Below are positions 35,083 through 42,593 of a DNA stretch of 64,000 nucleotides, piece by piece. Position 1 is the stretch's first letter; each line of letters starts with the position of its first letter. The notes under the pieces are model-generated. The model ran no database searches, was not told the DNA's origin, and saw nothing but the letters and a program-made list of their open reading frames with translations. Where the stretch lies: NCBI RefSeq assembly GCF_002732165.1, contig NZ_MRZO01000003.1, forward strand, positions 62,001-126,000. The letters run 5' to 3'. The DNA comes from Staphylococcus xylosus (lineage in GTDB: Bacteria > Bacillota > Bacilli > Staphylococcales > Staphylococcaceae). The position numbers were made by a program, and so were the translations under genes.

Positions 35083-36438
35083 ATGAAACCAATACTTGAT
35101 TTTATTGTTGATGTATTGAGTCAACCTGCGATATTAGTTGCATTAATTGCTTTTATAGGGTTGATTATGCAGAAGAAATCGGCGACAGATATTACATCTG
35201 GAACAATTAAAACAATTCTCGGATTTTTAGTGTTAAGCGCAGGTGCAAATGTGGTAACACAATCACTCGAACCATTTGGGAAAATATTTCAACATGCATT
35301 TGGTGTACAAGGTGTAGTACCAAATAATGAAGCGATTATATCAATTGCATTAGAACAATATGGTACAACTGCAGCACTAATAATGGTATTCGGTATGATT
35401 GTAAATATTATTATTGCGCGTATTACTAACTTAAAATATATCTTTTTAACTGGTCATCATACCTTTTATATGGCAGCATTTTTAGCAATATTATTATCTG
35501 TAGGCAATATTACCGGTACATTAACGGTAATTGTCGGAGCGATTATCTTAGGATTGATAATGGCGATATTACCGGCATTGGCACATCCTACGATGAAACA
35601 AATTACTGGTAATAACCAAGTTGCTCTAGGTCATTTTGGGACAATAAGTTATTGGGCAGCAGGAGAAGTTGGGAAACTATTTAAAGGTAAATCAAAGTCT
35701 ACAGAAGAAATTAATTTTCCGAAAGGTTTAAGCTTTTTAAGAGAAAGTACGATTAGTATTTCTTTAACAATGACATTATTGTATTTTGTTGCAGCATTAT
35801 TTGCGGGACCAACTTATGTACATAGTGAGATTAGCAATGGGCAAAACTTTATTGTATTTTCACTAATACAAGGTGTGACTTTTGCAGCAGGTGTATTTAT
35901 TATATTAACGGGCGTACGTTTAATTTTAGCTGAAATAGTACCAGCATTTAAAGGTATTTCAGAGAAATTGGTACCGAATACAAAGCCAGCTTTAGACTGT
36001 CCGATTGTCTTCCCGTATGCACAAAACGCTGTGTTAATAGGATTCTTTGTTAGCTTTATAGTGGGAGTAATTGGCATGTTTATCTTGTTCTTATTTGGTG
36101 GCGTCGTGATACTTCCAGGTGTTGTTGCGCACTTCTTCTTAGGTGCAACTGCAGGTGTCTTTGGTAATGCAAGAGGCGGTATTAAAGGTGCAGTTGCAGG
36201 GTCTGCTTTAAATGGATTATTGATTACGTTCTTGCCATTACTGTTTTTACCTTTCTTAGGAGAATTAGGTGGCGCAGCGACGACATTCTCCGATACAGAC
36301 TTCTTAGTTGTAGGTATTGTATTTGGAAATATCGCGAAATTCCTTGGTCTAATTGGCATCATAATTCTAATTTTAGTAGTTGCAGTTTTGGCTATCATTT
36401 TACAAAAACGTACAAATGAAAAAGAAGCAAAAGAATAG
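35083..36438 (+). CDS. PTS EIIC, ascorbate type (UlaA)
   Basis: Membrane transporter of the UlaA/SgaT family, 451 residues, about 11 hydrophobic segments. Recognised from TSGTIKTILGFLVLSAGANVV, FLTGHHTFYMAAFLA, HPTMKQITGNNQVALGHFGTISYWAAGEVG and GATAGVFGNARGGIKGAVAGSALNGLLITFLP. It imports L-ascorbate, or another sugar acid, with phosphorylation. The usual catabolic genes (ulaDEF) are not nearby, so the fate of the phosphorylated product is not explained in this window. Confidence 0.92.
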   Translation: MKPILDFIVDVLSQPAILVALIAFIGLIMQKKSATDITSGTIKTILGFLVLSAGANVVTQSLEPFGKIFQHAFGVQGVVPNNEAIISIALEQYGTTAALIMVFGMIVNIIIARITNLKYIFLTGHHTFYMAAFLAILLSVGNITGTLTVIVGAIILGLIMAILPALAHPTMKQITGNNQVALGHFGTISYWAAGEVGKLFKGKSKSTEEINFPKGLSFLRESTISISLTMTLLYFVAALFAGPTYVHSEISNGQNFIVFSLIQGVTFAAGVFIILTGVRLILAEIVPAFKGISEKLVPNTKPALDCPIVFPYAQNAVLIGFFVSFIVGVIGMFILFLFGGVVILPGVVAHFFLGATAGVFGNARGGIKGAVAGSALNGLLITFLPLLFLPFLGELGGAATTFSDTDFLVVGIVFGNIAKFLGLIGIIILILVVAVLAIILQKRTNEKEAKE

Positions 36439-36604
36439 TAGTAGAAATTATAATAAAATAGTATATATTTTAAGGTGAGTGGGACAAAAAGCTAATTTGT
36501 TTGGAAAGGTTTTACCTTCCGCGTTAGCTATGCAATATAATGATAACAGTTGAGACAATTAATGAACTGTACCCATCCTAATAGGCTACTAATTAGCACA
36601 ACCT

Positions 36605-36650
36605 AATAGCCCGTTTCATAGTATAGATGTGAAACGGGCTATTTTTTTAT
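36605..36650. terminator. Terminator after ulaA-like
   Basis: AATAGCCCGTTTCA (36605-36618) / TGAAACGGGCTATT (36630-36643), perfect 14 bp, followed by TTTTT. Upstream (36487-36530) a further hairpin AGCTAA...TTAGCT is visible. Shared with the convergent cupin gene. Confidence 0.85.
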
Positions 36651-36681
36651 GTTATTTGATTAGTAATATAAAACTATGATG

Positions 36682-37188
36682 CTAGTTCCAATGCTTCTTC
36701 AATGGTCCATGACTACCATATATTGGGTCTGAATTAGGTATGGAGACATTTTCAATATTATATAAATTTTGAGGACGCTCGCTTGCTTTACCAACACAAA
36801 TATCATATGACTGACTATGGGGATAGGCGCCCATGACTGTAAAGTCACTACTTTGACTTAACAGTTTGTGACCAGTACCAGCTGGTAATATTAAAGCATC
36901 ACCCTTTGTAATCTTAATAGGAGTACCACTTCTACCTCCTAGCATTAATTGAGCGGTTCCATTGATTACCAATAAGACTTCATGTGAATTACTGTGATAA
37001 TGATGATAAGGGAAAATACCGCCTTCCCAAGTGTTACCCCACTGATTTGTGGATAATATATGACTTAAATCATCAGTCTCTGAAAATACGTTTTGATAAA
37101 CTAAAACAACTAAATAAGGGTTGTTAGGTATTTGCCCATCATCATCAAAATTTAATGTGTTAATTGTAATTTCTTGTGGTTGTTTCAA
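36682..37188 (-). CDS. Cupin-domain protein (YjlB-like)
   Basis: 168 residues forming one cupin. Metal motif: GGIFPYHHYHSNSHEVLLVING provides the His-x-His...Glu set, and LPAGTGHKLL the second His. A TTG start at 37188 is chosen because GAGGTG lies 9 nt upstream and no ATG is suitably placed. It resembles the YjlB family, whose function is unknown. The thioesterase-like gene lies 61 nt upstream on the same strand and may share its transcript. Confidence 0.78.
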   Translation of the reverse strand: MKQPQEITINTLNFDDDGQIPNNPYLVVLVYQNVFSETDDLSHILSTNQWGNTWEGGIFPYHHYHSNSHEVLLVINGTAQLMLGGRSGTPIKITKGDALILPAGTGHKLLSQSSDFTVMGAYPHSQSYDICVGKASERPQNLYNIENVSIPNSDPIYGSHGPLKKHWN

Positions 37189-37249
37189 GTTTAAACACCT
37201 CTTTGTTTTTAACAGTATTAATTATAGTTGTATCATAGAAGTGTAAAAT

Positions 37250-38068
37250 TTATTCTTTGTAATATACAAACTGACTTGTAGTTGCAAGTAAATCACCATC
37301 ATGACTCCATATTTCTCCTGTTTGATCGAAGAAACCATTAAAAAATTTAAGCGCACGTGTATGTCCAAGTAGCGGCTGGCTTCCATTGTTCTTTAAAGTC
37401 TTAGAATTAGCATGAAAGTATATAGTGAGTGATACTGTCCCGATAGGAACGAACGCTTTACGGCGTACATAGATACGTGGAAAGAATGCATCGCATATAG
37501 ACGCAAGAGATAAAAAATCTAAATCTCTATTAGGTTTGTCTTTGATCCATTGTAACGTTACAGAATCTGGTTGCTCGGTAGGATTCATTGCTAGTGGCGC
37601 ACCTTTAATCATTCTGATGTCATAGTTTTGTGCCCATGGAGGCGCACTTTCTAATGCTGTAAGTGTTACTTTGTCTGCAGGTGGAACATCAGGAAAGGAC
37701 AGTTCAGTTGATGACCATGTATCTCGGCGTTTAGCAGTAACTGCTGTTCCAGTAATAACGGTTTTATCATTCTGTTTTAGCTCTATATACCAGTGTTGCG
37801 TTGAACGATTCGTTCTCGATGGATAGGCAATTATACTGAAAATTGCTTCTTGTATAGGAGCAGCATAGTTTATTGTTAGAGAGATAGGCTCTCCTAAAAT
37901 TTCATCATGTTCTAAAACTGCGCGTAATAATGTGGATGCTATAACACCACCGAATGGCCCAATCATATTCCCATAGGCGCTAGAAGTATGTCCTGAATAT
38001 ACACCTGGTTTCTGGTGTGTAAGTTGAGTTGCTAAATCAAATGGATGCTGTGGTTGATTAGATTGCAT
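37250..38068 (-). CDS. TesB-like acyl-CoA thioesterase
   Basis: 272-residue double-hotdog protein of the thioesterase-like (4HBT_3/TesB) superfamily. Indicators: YGNMIGPFGGVIASTLLRAVL in the N-terminal hotdog helix, SLTINYAAPIQEAIFSIIAYPSRTNRSTQHW (strands of the first repeat), and a second hotdog ending with GFFDQTGEIWSHDGDLLATTSQFVYY, which matches the DGRLVA-type ending of TesB. SD GGAGGCG before ATG 38068. Substrate unknown. Confidence 0.78.
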   Translation of the reverse strand: MQSNQPQHPFDLATQLTHQKPGVYSGHTSSAYGNMIGPFGGVIASTLLRAVLEHDEILGEPISLTINYAAPIQEAIFSIIAYPSRTNRSTQHWYIELKQNDKTVITGTAVTAKRRDTWSSTELSFPDVPPADKVTLTALESAPPWAQNYDIRMIKGAPLAMNPTEQPDSVTLQWIKDKPNRDLDFLSLASICDAFFPRIYVRRKAFVPIGTVSLTIYFHANSKTLKNNGSQPLLGHTRALKFFNGFFDQTGEIWSHDGDLLATTSQFVYYKE

Positions 38069-38154
38069 AACGAACGCCTCCGTTTTTTAATAAGTTATTC
38101 AAATAGTTTAAATAAAATACTTATAGTATGTTGATATTAAAAAAATCAAAAATT

Positions 38155-38204
38155 TAGGAGGTGCACAGTAAGTAAAGTTAAAAACTCGCTTCTGTCACCC
38201 TCCT
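38155..38204 (-). terminator. panE terminator
   Basis: On the minus strand TAGGAGGGTGACAG pairs with CTGTGCACCTCCTA, then AATTTTTGATTTTTTT. It ends transcription of panE. Confidence 0.75.
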
Positions 38205-38218
38205 ATATGTGTAGAGGT

Positions 38219-39136
38219 TTACTGTAGCATTTCTTTATATACGCTATGATTTTGATAAACACTAGTAAGCAGTGGTGCTTCTAAATTGTAATGTGCTGCT
38301 AATTGTAATAAATAACCTTGTAAATGGTCGGTTTCAATATTGAGTCCCTTTTCCATATCACGTTGCATGGAAGTTTTGAAATGATAAGATAATTGATTTA
38401 GGGATTGCATGTATTTAGAAACAATTTGATCAGATATGGGTGCATTGTGTTTACGCATAATAGTAGCAGCCTCATTGTATAAGGACTTAATAAATTCTGT
38501 ACCACCTTCACTATCACGAATAGGTCCGATAGGTGCATGCATAAGTGTTGTTACGCCCGATAATACGGTGATCATTAAGTATTTATGCCACATACCTTGT
38601 TCGACATTTCTGTTGAGGATAAATTCAGCTTTTGTTCCTGAAAATGCTTGTTCAATATATTTAGCACGATTACTTTCAGTACCGTCTAACTCCCCAAAAA
38701 AGAGTTTATCAAATTGACTGGTTTGGATAATCTCTCCAGTACTGTCAAGCGTTGTTTCTATAATGCAATAACCACCCATGATTTTATTTTTTCCAAAAGC
38801 GTTTTGTAATTTTGGAACGTGTGCAACGCCATTAAGTAGTGGAATAATTGAAGTGTTATGATCTATAAATGGTTTTAAATCTTCAATAGCATGCTCTAAG
38901 TGATAAGACTTTGAGGATAATAGTACGATATCAAAAGGTTCGACACGATCATCTTTTGTGATGAGTTGTGGATTAAAATGATAATCGCCTTTTTCGCTAT
39001 GAATGGCTAAACCATTTCTCTCTAAATATGATTTACGTTTGGGCCGAACTAAAAATGTAACATGCTTGCCAGCCTCAGCTAAGCGACCACCAAAATAACC
39101 ACCAATTCCGCCAGCACCTAGTACTAATATGCGCAT
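38219..39136 (-). CDS. 2-dehydropantoate 2-reductase
   Basis: PanE/ApbA: NADPH reduction of ketopantoate to pantoate in coenzyme A synthesis. 305 residues. ILVLGAGGIGGYFGGRLAEAG is the dinucleotide motif, IVLLSSKSYHLEHAI the conserved lysine segment, IPLLNGVAH the substrate loop, and MWHKYLMITVLSGVT carries the catalytic Lys. SD AAGGAG precedes ATG 39136. Single gene; no panB or panC here. Paralogous ketoacid reductases share this fold, so pantoate formation is probable but not proven. Confidence 0.88.
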   Translation of the reverse strand: MRILVLGAGGIGGYFGGRLAEAGKHVTFLVRPKRKSYLERNGLAIHSEKGDYHFNPQLITKDDRVEPFDIVLLSSKSYHLEHAIEDLKPFIDHNTSIIPLLNGVAHVPKLQNAFGKNKIMGGYCIIETTLDSTGEIIQTSQFDKLFFGELDGTESNRAKYIEQAFSGTKAEFILNRNVEQGMWHKYLMITVLSGVTTLMHAPIGPIRDSEGGTEFIKSLYNEAATIMRKHNAPISDQIVSKYMQSLNQLSYHFKTSMQRDMEKGLNIETDHLQGYLLQLAAHYNLEAPLLTSVYQNHSVYKEMLQ

Positions 39137-39335
39137 CTACAACAGCTCCTTAAAATATGTATAGTATATTTAATCTCTATATACCACTTTTCATTTCTTT
39201 CTACGCATTGAAAATTAAAATTCTTAGCTTTAATGTCTATCTATACTATCTATTTATATTATTGTAAAATGTTTAAAGTAAATAAAAATTGTACAATGTA
39301 AAAGTATGTTGTATATGAATTTTTAGGAGGATACA

Positions 39336-40091
39336 ATGACATTTAAAAATGAAAAGAAATATCGATGGAAGGATATTAACGGGAAAGATTTTTTTCTACC
39401 AATCATTTATTTAGCTAGTAATTTTATATTATCAATTATAATTTTAGTTATATTATGGGCAATTAATATAAGTTTAGGTGATAGGTACTTTAATGATGGA
39501 ATTGATTCGTCGAGTTCCATTGCTTTGTTAATGGAAATTGCTGTATTTATATTTATCATGCTTATTTGGATATTGTTTCATAAAAATAGTTATAAAGTTG
39601 AATGGAAAAGTGGATTCAATAATATTAAAAAATACTGGAAACTTATTGTTGTTACATTTATTGTTATGTTTATATTTAAATTAATTTTTCCTGTATTAGT
39701 TGATGCGTTTGCACCTGAACAATGGAAGTTTGAAGAAACACAAAATGACTTATTGGTTCAACAAATGTTTAGTACACCATTCTCAACGGTGCTTGCGTTC
39801 TTTTCTATTGTAATTATTGCACCGGTTACTGAAGAATTTCTCTTCCGACACTTGGTAATTGGGGAATTAGGAAAGAAACTGAATTTTATAGTGATGTCAG
39901 TAATATCTGTATGTGTTTTTGCATCTCTACACGTAACAGAAGCGCAATCGCCATTAGAAATTGTTATGTATCTCGTTATCGCTATGGGGATTGTATTTAT
40001 TTATTTAAAAACACAACGCAGTTTAGCTACTGCTATAGCATTGCATGCATTAAATAATTTTATTGCATATGTAGCAATGGTTCTTCTGTAA
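39336..40091 (+). CDS. CPBP intramembrane protease
   Basis: CAAX protease and bacteriocin-processing family membrane protein, 251 residues, about seven hydrophobic helices. Glutamate pair and Arg in APVTEEFLFRHL (Glu166, Glu167, Arg171), His199 in FASLHV and His237 in HALNN are the expected metal and catalytic residues. SD AGGAGG. Stands alone; no peptide substrate gene is adjacent. Members process prenylated proteins or peptides or give self-immunity; the role here is unknown. Confidence 0.9.
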   Translation: MTFKNEKKYRWKDINGKDFFLPIIYLASNFILSIIILVILWAINISLGDRYFNDGIDSSSSIALLMEIAVFIFIMLIWILFHKNSYKVEWKSGFNNIKKYWKLIVVTFIVMFIFKLIFPVLVDAFAPEQWKFEETQNDLLVQQMFSTPFSTVLAFFSIVIIAPVTEEFLFRHLVIGELGKKLNFIVMSVISVCVFASLHVTEAQSPLEIVMYLVIAMGIVFIYLKTQRSLATAIALHALNNFIAYVAMVLL

Positions 40092-40178
40092 ATATAAATA
40101 GCTTTAAGAGATTGTTTTGTTTCACATGGAACAGAATTGATTTAATAGACGTATTATTTAGAATTTTCTAAAATTTCG

Positions 40179-40207
40179 TTGACTAAACATGAGCATAATG
40201 CTAGGAT
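40179..40207 (+). promoter_or_regulatory. Promoter of metQ leader
   Basis: TTGACT (40179-40184), 17 nt, TAGGAT (40202-40207), placing transcription start about 20 nt before the SAM aptamer. Confidence 0.6.
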
Positions 40208-40235
40208 AAAAACAATGCAACTACATATTGATTTA

Positions 40236-40390
40236 CTCTTATCAAGAGAGGTGGAGGGACGTGCCCTATGAAACCCAGCAACCATCGTTATACGAAATGG
40301 TGCTAATTCACAAAAAGTTATCTAACTTTTAGAGATGAGAGAAGGTTTATACTTTCTCTTATAAAATTAAGAGAAAGTATTTTTTTATTT
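40236..40390 (+). ncRNA. SAM-I riboswitch (S-box) with terminator
   Basis: P1 pairs CTCTTATC (40236-40243) with GATGAGAG (40334-40341). The aptamer core has AGAGGTGGAGGGAC, CCCTATGAAACCCAGCAACC and GGTGCTAATTC, the hallmark sequences. Downstream, ATACTTTCTCTT (40349-40360) pairs with AAGAGAAAGTAT (40369-40380), followed by TTTTTTATTT. Part of P1's 3' strand (GAGAG) can instead compete for the terminator stem, so high SAM ends transcription before metQ. Confidence 0.97.
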
Positions 40391-40429
40391 AGTTTGAAAT
40401 TTAAAAATTCATGAGGAGTGAAATAAATT

Positions 40430-41248
40430 ATGAGGAGATTAATTGTTTTAGGCTCATTATTAATACTAACCATCGTGCTAGCGGCATGTGGCAATTCAAA
40501 TGGTAAAGATACGGACAAAAAAATAACAATTGCAGCTTCACCAGCTCCACACGGTGAAGTATTGAAACATGCGAAAGAAGAAATGAAAAAACAAGGATAT
40601 GATTTAGAAGTTAAAACAGTAAATGATTATAAAGTACCTAATAAACTATTAGATAAAGGTGATGTAGATGCCAATTTCTTCCAGCATACGCCATACTTAA
40701 AAGCAGAAAAGAAAGATCACAATTATGATATAGAAGAAGTTGGTAAAGTATTTACTACACCTATGGGTGTTTATAGTAAAAAATATAAAGATATTAAAGA
40801 TATTCCAAAAGGTTCAACAATATACGTTTCTAACAATCCAGCTGAAGAGGGTAGATTCTTATCATTCTTTGTAGATAAAGGATTAATAAAGATTAAAAAA
40901 GGTGTTAGTATAGAAGACGCAAAATTTGAAGACATTGTAGAAAATAAAAAAGATTTGAAGTTTAATAATAAACAAGGGGCAGAATTCTTACCTAAGACAT
41001 ATGAAAGTAAGGAAGGTGCTGCAGTTATTATGAATTCAAACTATGCGCTAGATAATGGGTTAACGCCACATAAAGATGCTATCATTAGTGAAACTGAGTC
41101 ATCACCGTTTGCGAATATCGTTGCTGTGAAAAAAGGACATAAAGATGACGAAAAGTATCAAGCACTTATAAAAGTACTACAATCTAAAGACATGAAGGAA
41201 TTCATTAAGAAAGAATATGGTAAAGATGTAATTCCGTATGAAAAATAA
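40430..41248 (+). CDS. MetQ/NlpA-family lipoprotein
   Basis: Methionine-binding lipoprotein of 272 residues. Signal peptide with LAAC, Cys20. Family segments: ITIAASPAPHGEVLKHAKEEMKKQGYDLEVK, DVDANFFQHTPYL (ligand pocket), NPAEEGRFLSF and ESSPFANIVAVKKG. SD GAGGAG. It is an orphan: no metN or metI follows, so it must use an importer encoded elsewhere. The SAM riboswitch strongly supports a methionine or methionine-derivative ligand. Confidence 0.93.
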   Translation: MRRLIVLGSLLILTIVLAACGNSNGKDTDKKITIAASPAPHGEVLKHAKEEMKKQGYDLEVKTVNDYKVPNKLLDKGDVDANFFQHTPYLKAEKKDHNYDIEEVGKVFTTPMGVYSKKYKDIKDIPKGSTIYVSNNPAEEGRFLSFFVDKGLIKIKKGVSIEDAKFEDIVENKKDLKFNNKQGAEFLPKTYESKEGAAVIMNSNYALDNGLTPHKDAIISETESSPFANIVAVKKGHKDDEKYQALIKVLQSKDMKEFIKKEYGKDVIPYEK

Positions 41249-41291
41249 ATGATTATGAACACATATCAGTAATGAAAAAGGGGTGTAGTGT

Positions 41292-42224
41292 ATGTCTAAA
41301 CTAGGCATTGTTGGCTTAGGAAGAGTAGGTAGTCAAGTTTTAACAGATGTACAATATTTGAATTTATTTTCAGAGATTGTTTTGGTTGATAATAAAGATG
41401 AAATTGCAAGTGGAGAAGCTCTTGATCATAATCATTCACAAGGATTATTTAATACTGCACATATCAAGATTAAAGCTGGAGATTATCAAGATTTAGCAGA
41501 TGCTGATTTTATTGTGGTTGCTGCGAGTGTACCAACAGATAAAAATGATGGCGATCGTACATTATTAGCACAAGGCAATCATGACATTATAAAAAATATT
41601 ATGAGTCAAGTTTCTAAAGTAACGCAAGATGCAATCATTATTTTGATTTCTAACCCCGTGGATTCGATGGTATATTTTGCTAATCAAGTAGATTATCCAT
41701 CAAATAAAATAATTGGAACAGGAACAGCTTTAGAAAGTTCAAGGTTCAGGACAATTATCGCTCATCATTACCACATCGATCCAAAAAATGTTGAGGCATT
41801 TGTTATTGGAGAACATGGAGAACATGCAATACCTGTATGGAGTAAAGTTCGTATTCATGGTATGCCCCTAACAGAATATGAAGCGTTAAGCAATAGTCCA
41901 GAAATTGATAAAGCGCATATAACATCTATTATTAATGAGGTATCTATGGATGTCTTTTATCAAAAAGGTTGGACTAATGCTGCTATCTCAAGAGTTACAA
42001 CCTCATTGATACAAACGATTGCGCTGGGTCAACGTACTATTATTCCACTGACTTCAATCAGTAAAGAATATGACTTAACGGATGGTGCATTTAGTTTACC
42101 TACGTTAGTTGATTGCTCTGGTATAGTTCAGAGATTTGAAATAACGCTAGATGAACATGAATTACAACAGCTTAAGGAAGCTTACGAGTATATTAAAGAG
42201 ACTATCCGCACATCTGAAAAATAA
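41292..42224 (+). CDS. L-lactate dehydrogenase-like oxidoreductase
   Basis: NAD-dependent lactate/malate dehydrogenase family, 310 residues. GIVGLGRVGSQV at the N-terminus, VPTDKNDGDRTLL in the substrate-loop region, ISNPVDSMVYF, and GEHGEHAIPVWS with catalytic His175. The aspartate that normally assists that His (GTxLDxxRFR) is Glu148 here (GTALESSRFR), a conservative but unusual change. The active-site loop is also unlike canonical LDH (AGAPQKPGETR), so another 2-oxoacid may be the substrate, as in L-2-hydroxyisocaproate dehydrogenases. Its stop is about 370 nt before ausA. Confidence 0.82.
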   Translation: MSKLGIVGLGRVGSQVLTDVQYLNLFSEIVLVDNKDEIASGEALDHNHSQGLFNTAHIKIKAGDYQDLADADFIVVAASVPTDKNDGDRTLLAQGNHDIIKNIMSQVSKVTQDAIIILISNPVDSMVYFANQVDYPSNKIIGTGTALESSRFRTIIAHHYHIDPKNVEAFVIGEHGEHAIPVWSKVRIHGMPLTEYEALSNSPEIDKAHITSIINEVSMDVFYQKGWTNAAISRVTTSLIQTIALGQRTIIPLTSISKEYDLTDGAFSLPTLVDCSGIVQRFEITLDEHELQQLKEAYEYIKETIRTSEK

Positions 42225-42240
42225 AATAAAAAATAATTTA

Positions 42241-42286
42241 AACACCAATTCATTAGATGATGTCTTTTGAATTGGTGTTTTTTTGT
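42241..42286 (+). terminator. Terminator after LDH-like gene
   Basis: AACACCAATTCA (42241-42252) / TGAATTGGTGTT (42268-42279), perfect, then TTTTT. Confidence 0.85.
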
Positions 42287-42317
42287 TGTGTCTTTATTCC
42301 AAAAGTTGATTAAATAA
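42280..42317. repeat. Left copy, 38-bp repeat flanking ausAB
   Basis: TTTTTGTTGTGTCTTTATTC continues as CAAAAGTTGATTAAATAA. It matches 50480-50517 at 34 of 38 positions (mismatches two G/A, one T/A, one A/C). Both copies directly follow a terminator hairpin. Confidence 0.8.
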
Positions 42318-42426
42318 CTAAAATATAATGTGATTAAAAACTTTAGATATATTATAAATATTATTTATATAATCTGATATGTAATGTTAACATTTTGTAA
42401 ATATTAATAAATGGTGATAAATATTG

Positions 42427-42454
42427 TTGAACAAAATTTAAAAAGTACTATAAT
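42427..42454 (+). promoter_or_regulatory. ausA promoter
   Basis: TTGAAC (42427-42432), 16 nt, perfect TATAAT (42449-42454), giving a leader of about 130 nt before ausA. Confidence 0.6.
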
Positions 42455-42593
42455 GTAAAAATAAAAATAGTATAAAAGGTTTTAAAGGATTTATTGATTT
42501 AACTTCATCATTGGACATCAAGACGTATTACTAAAATGATTTGGAGCCCAATAGTGATGGATTAATTTTATTCATTTGCTAGGAGGAAGAGGT

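Larger units (their letters stand above)
40092..40429. other. Intergenic with riboswitch
   Basis: Of these 338 nt most is explained by a promoter and the SAM-I riboswitch. The first 85 nt hold nothing I can name. Confidence 0.7.
42225..42593. other. Intergenic before ausA, 369 nt
   Basis: Contains the LDH-like terminator, the left copy of a 38-bp repeat, the ausA promoter and a 140-nt leader with a weak hairpin (about 42503-42560). Confidence 0.6.
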
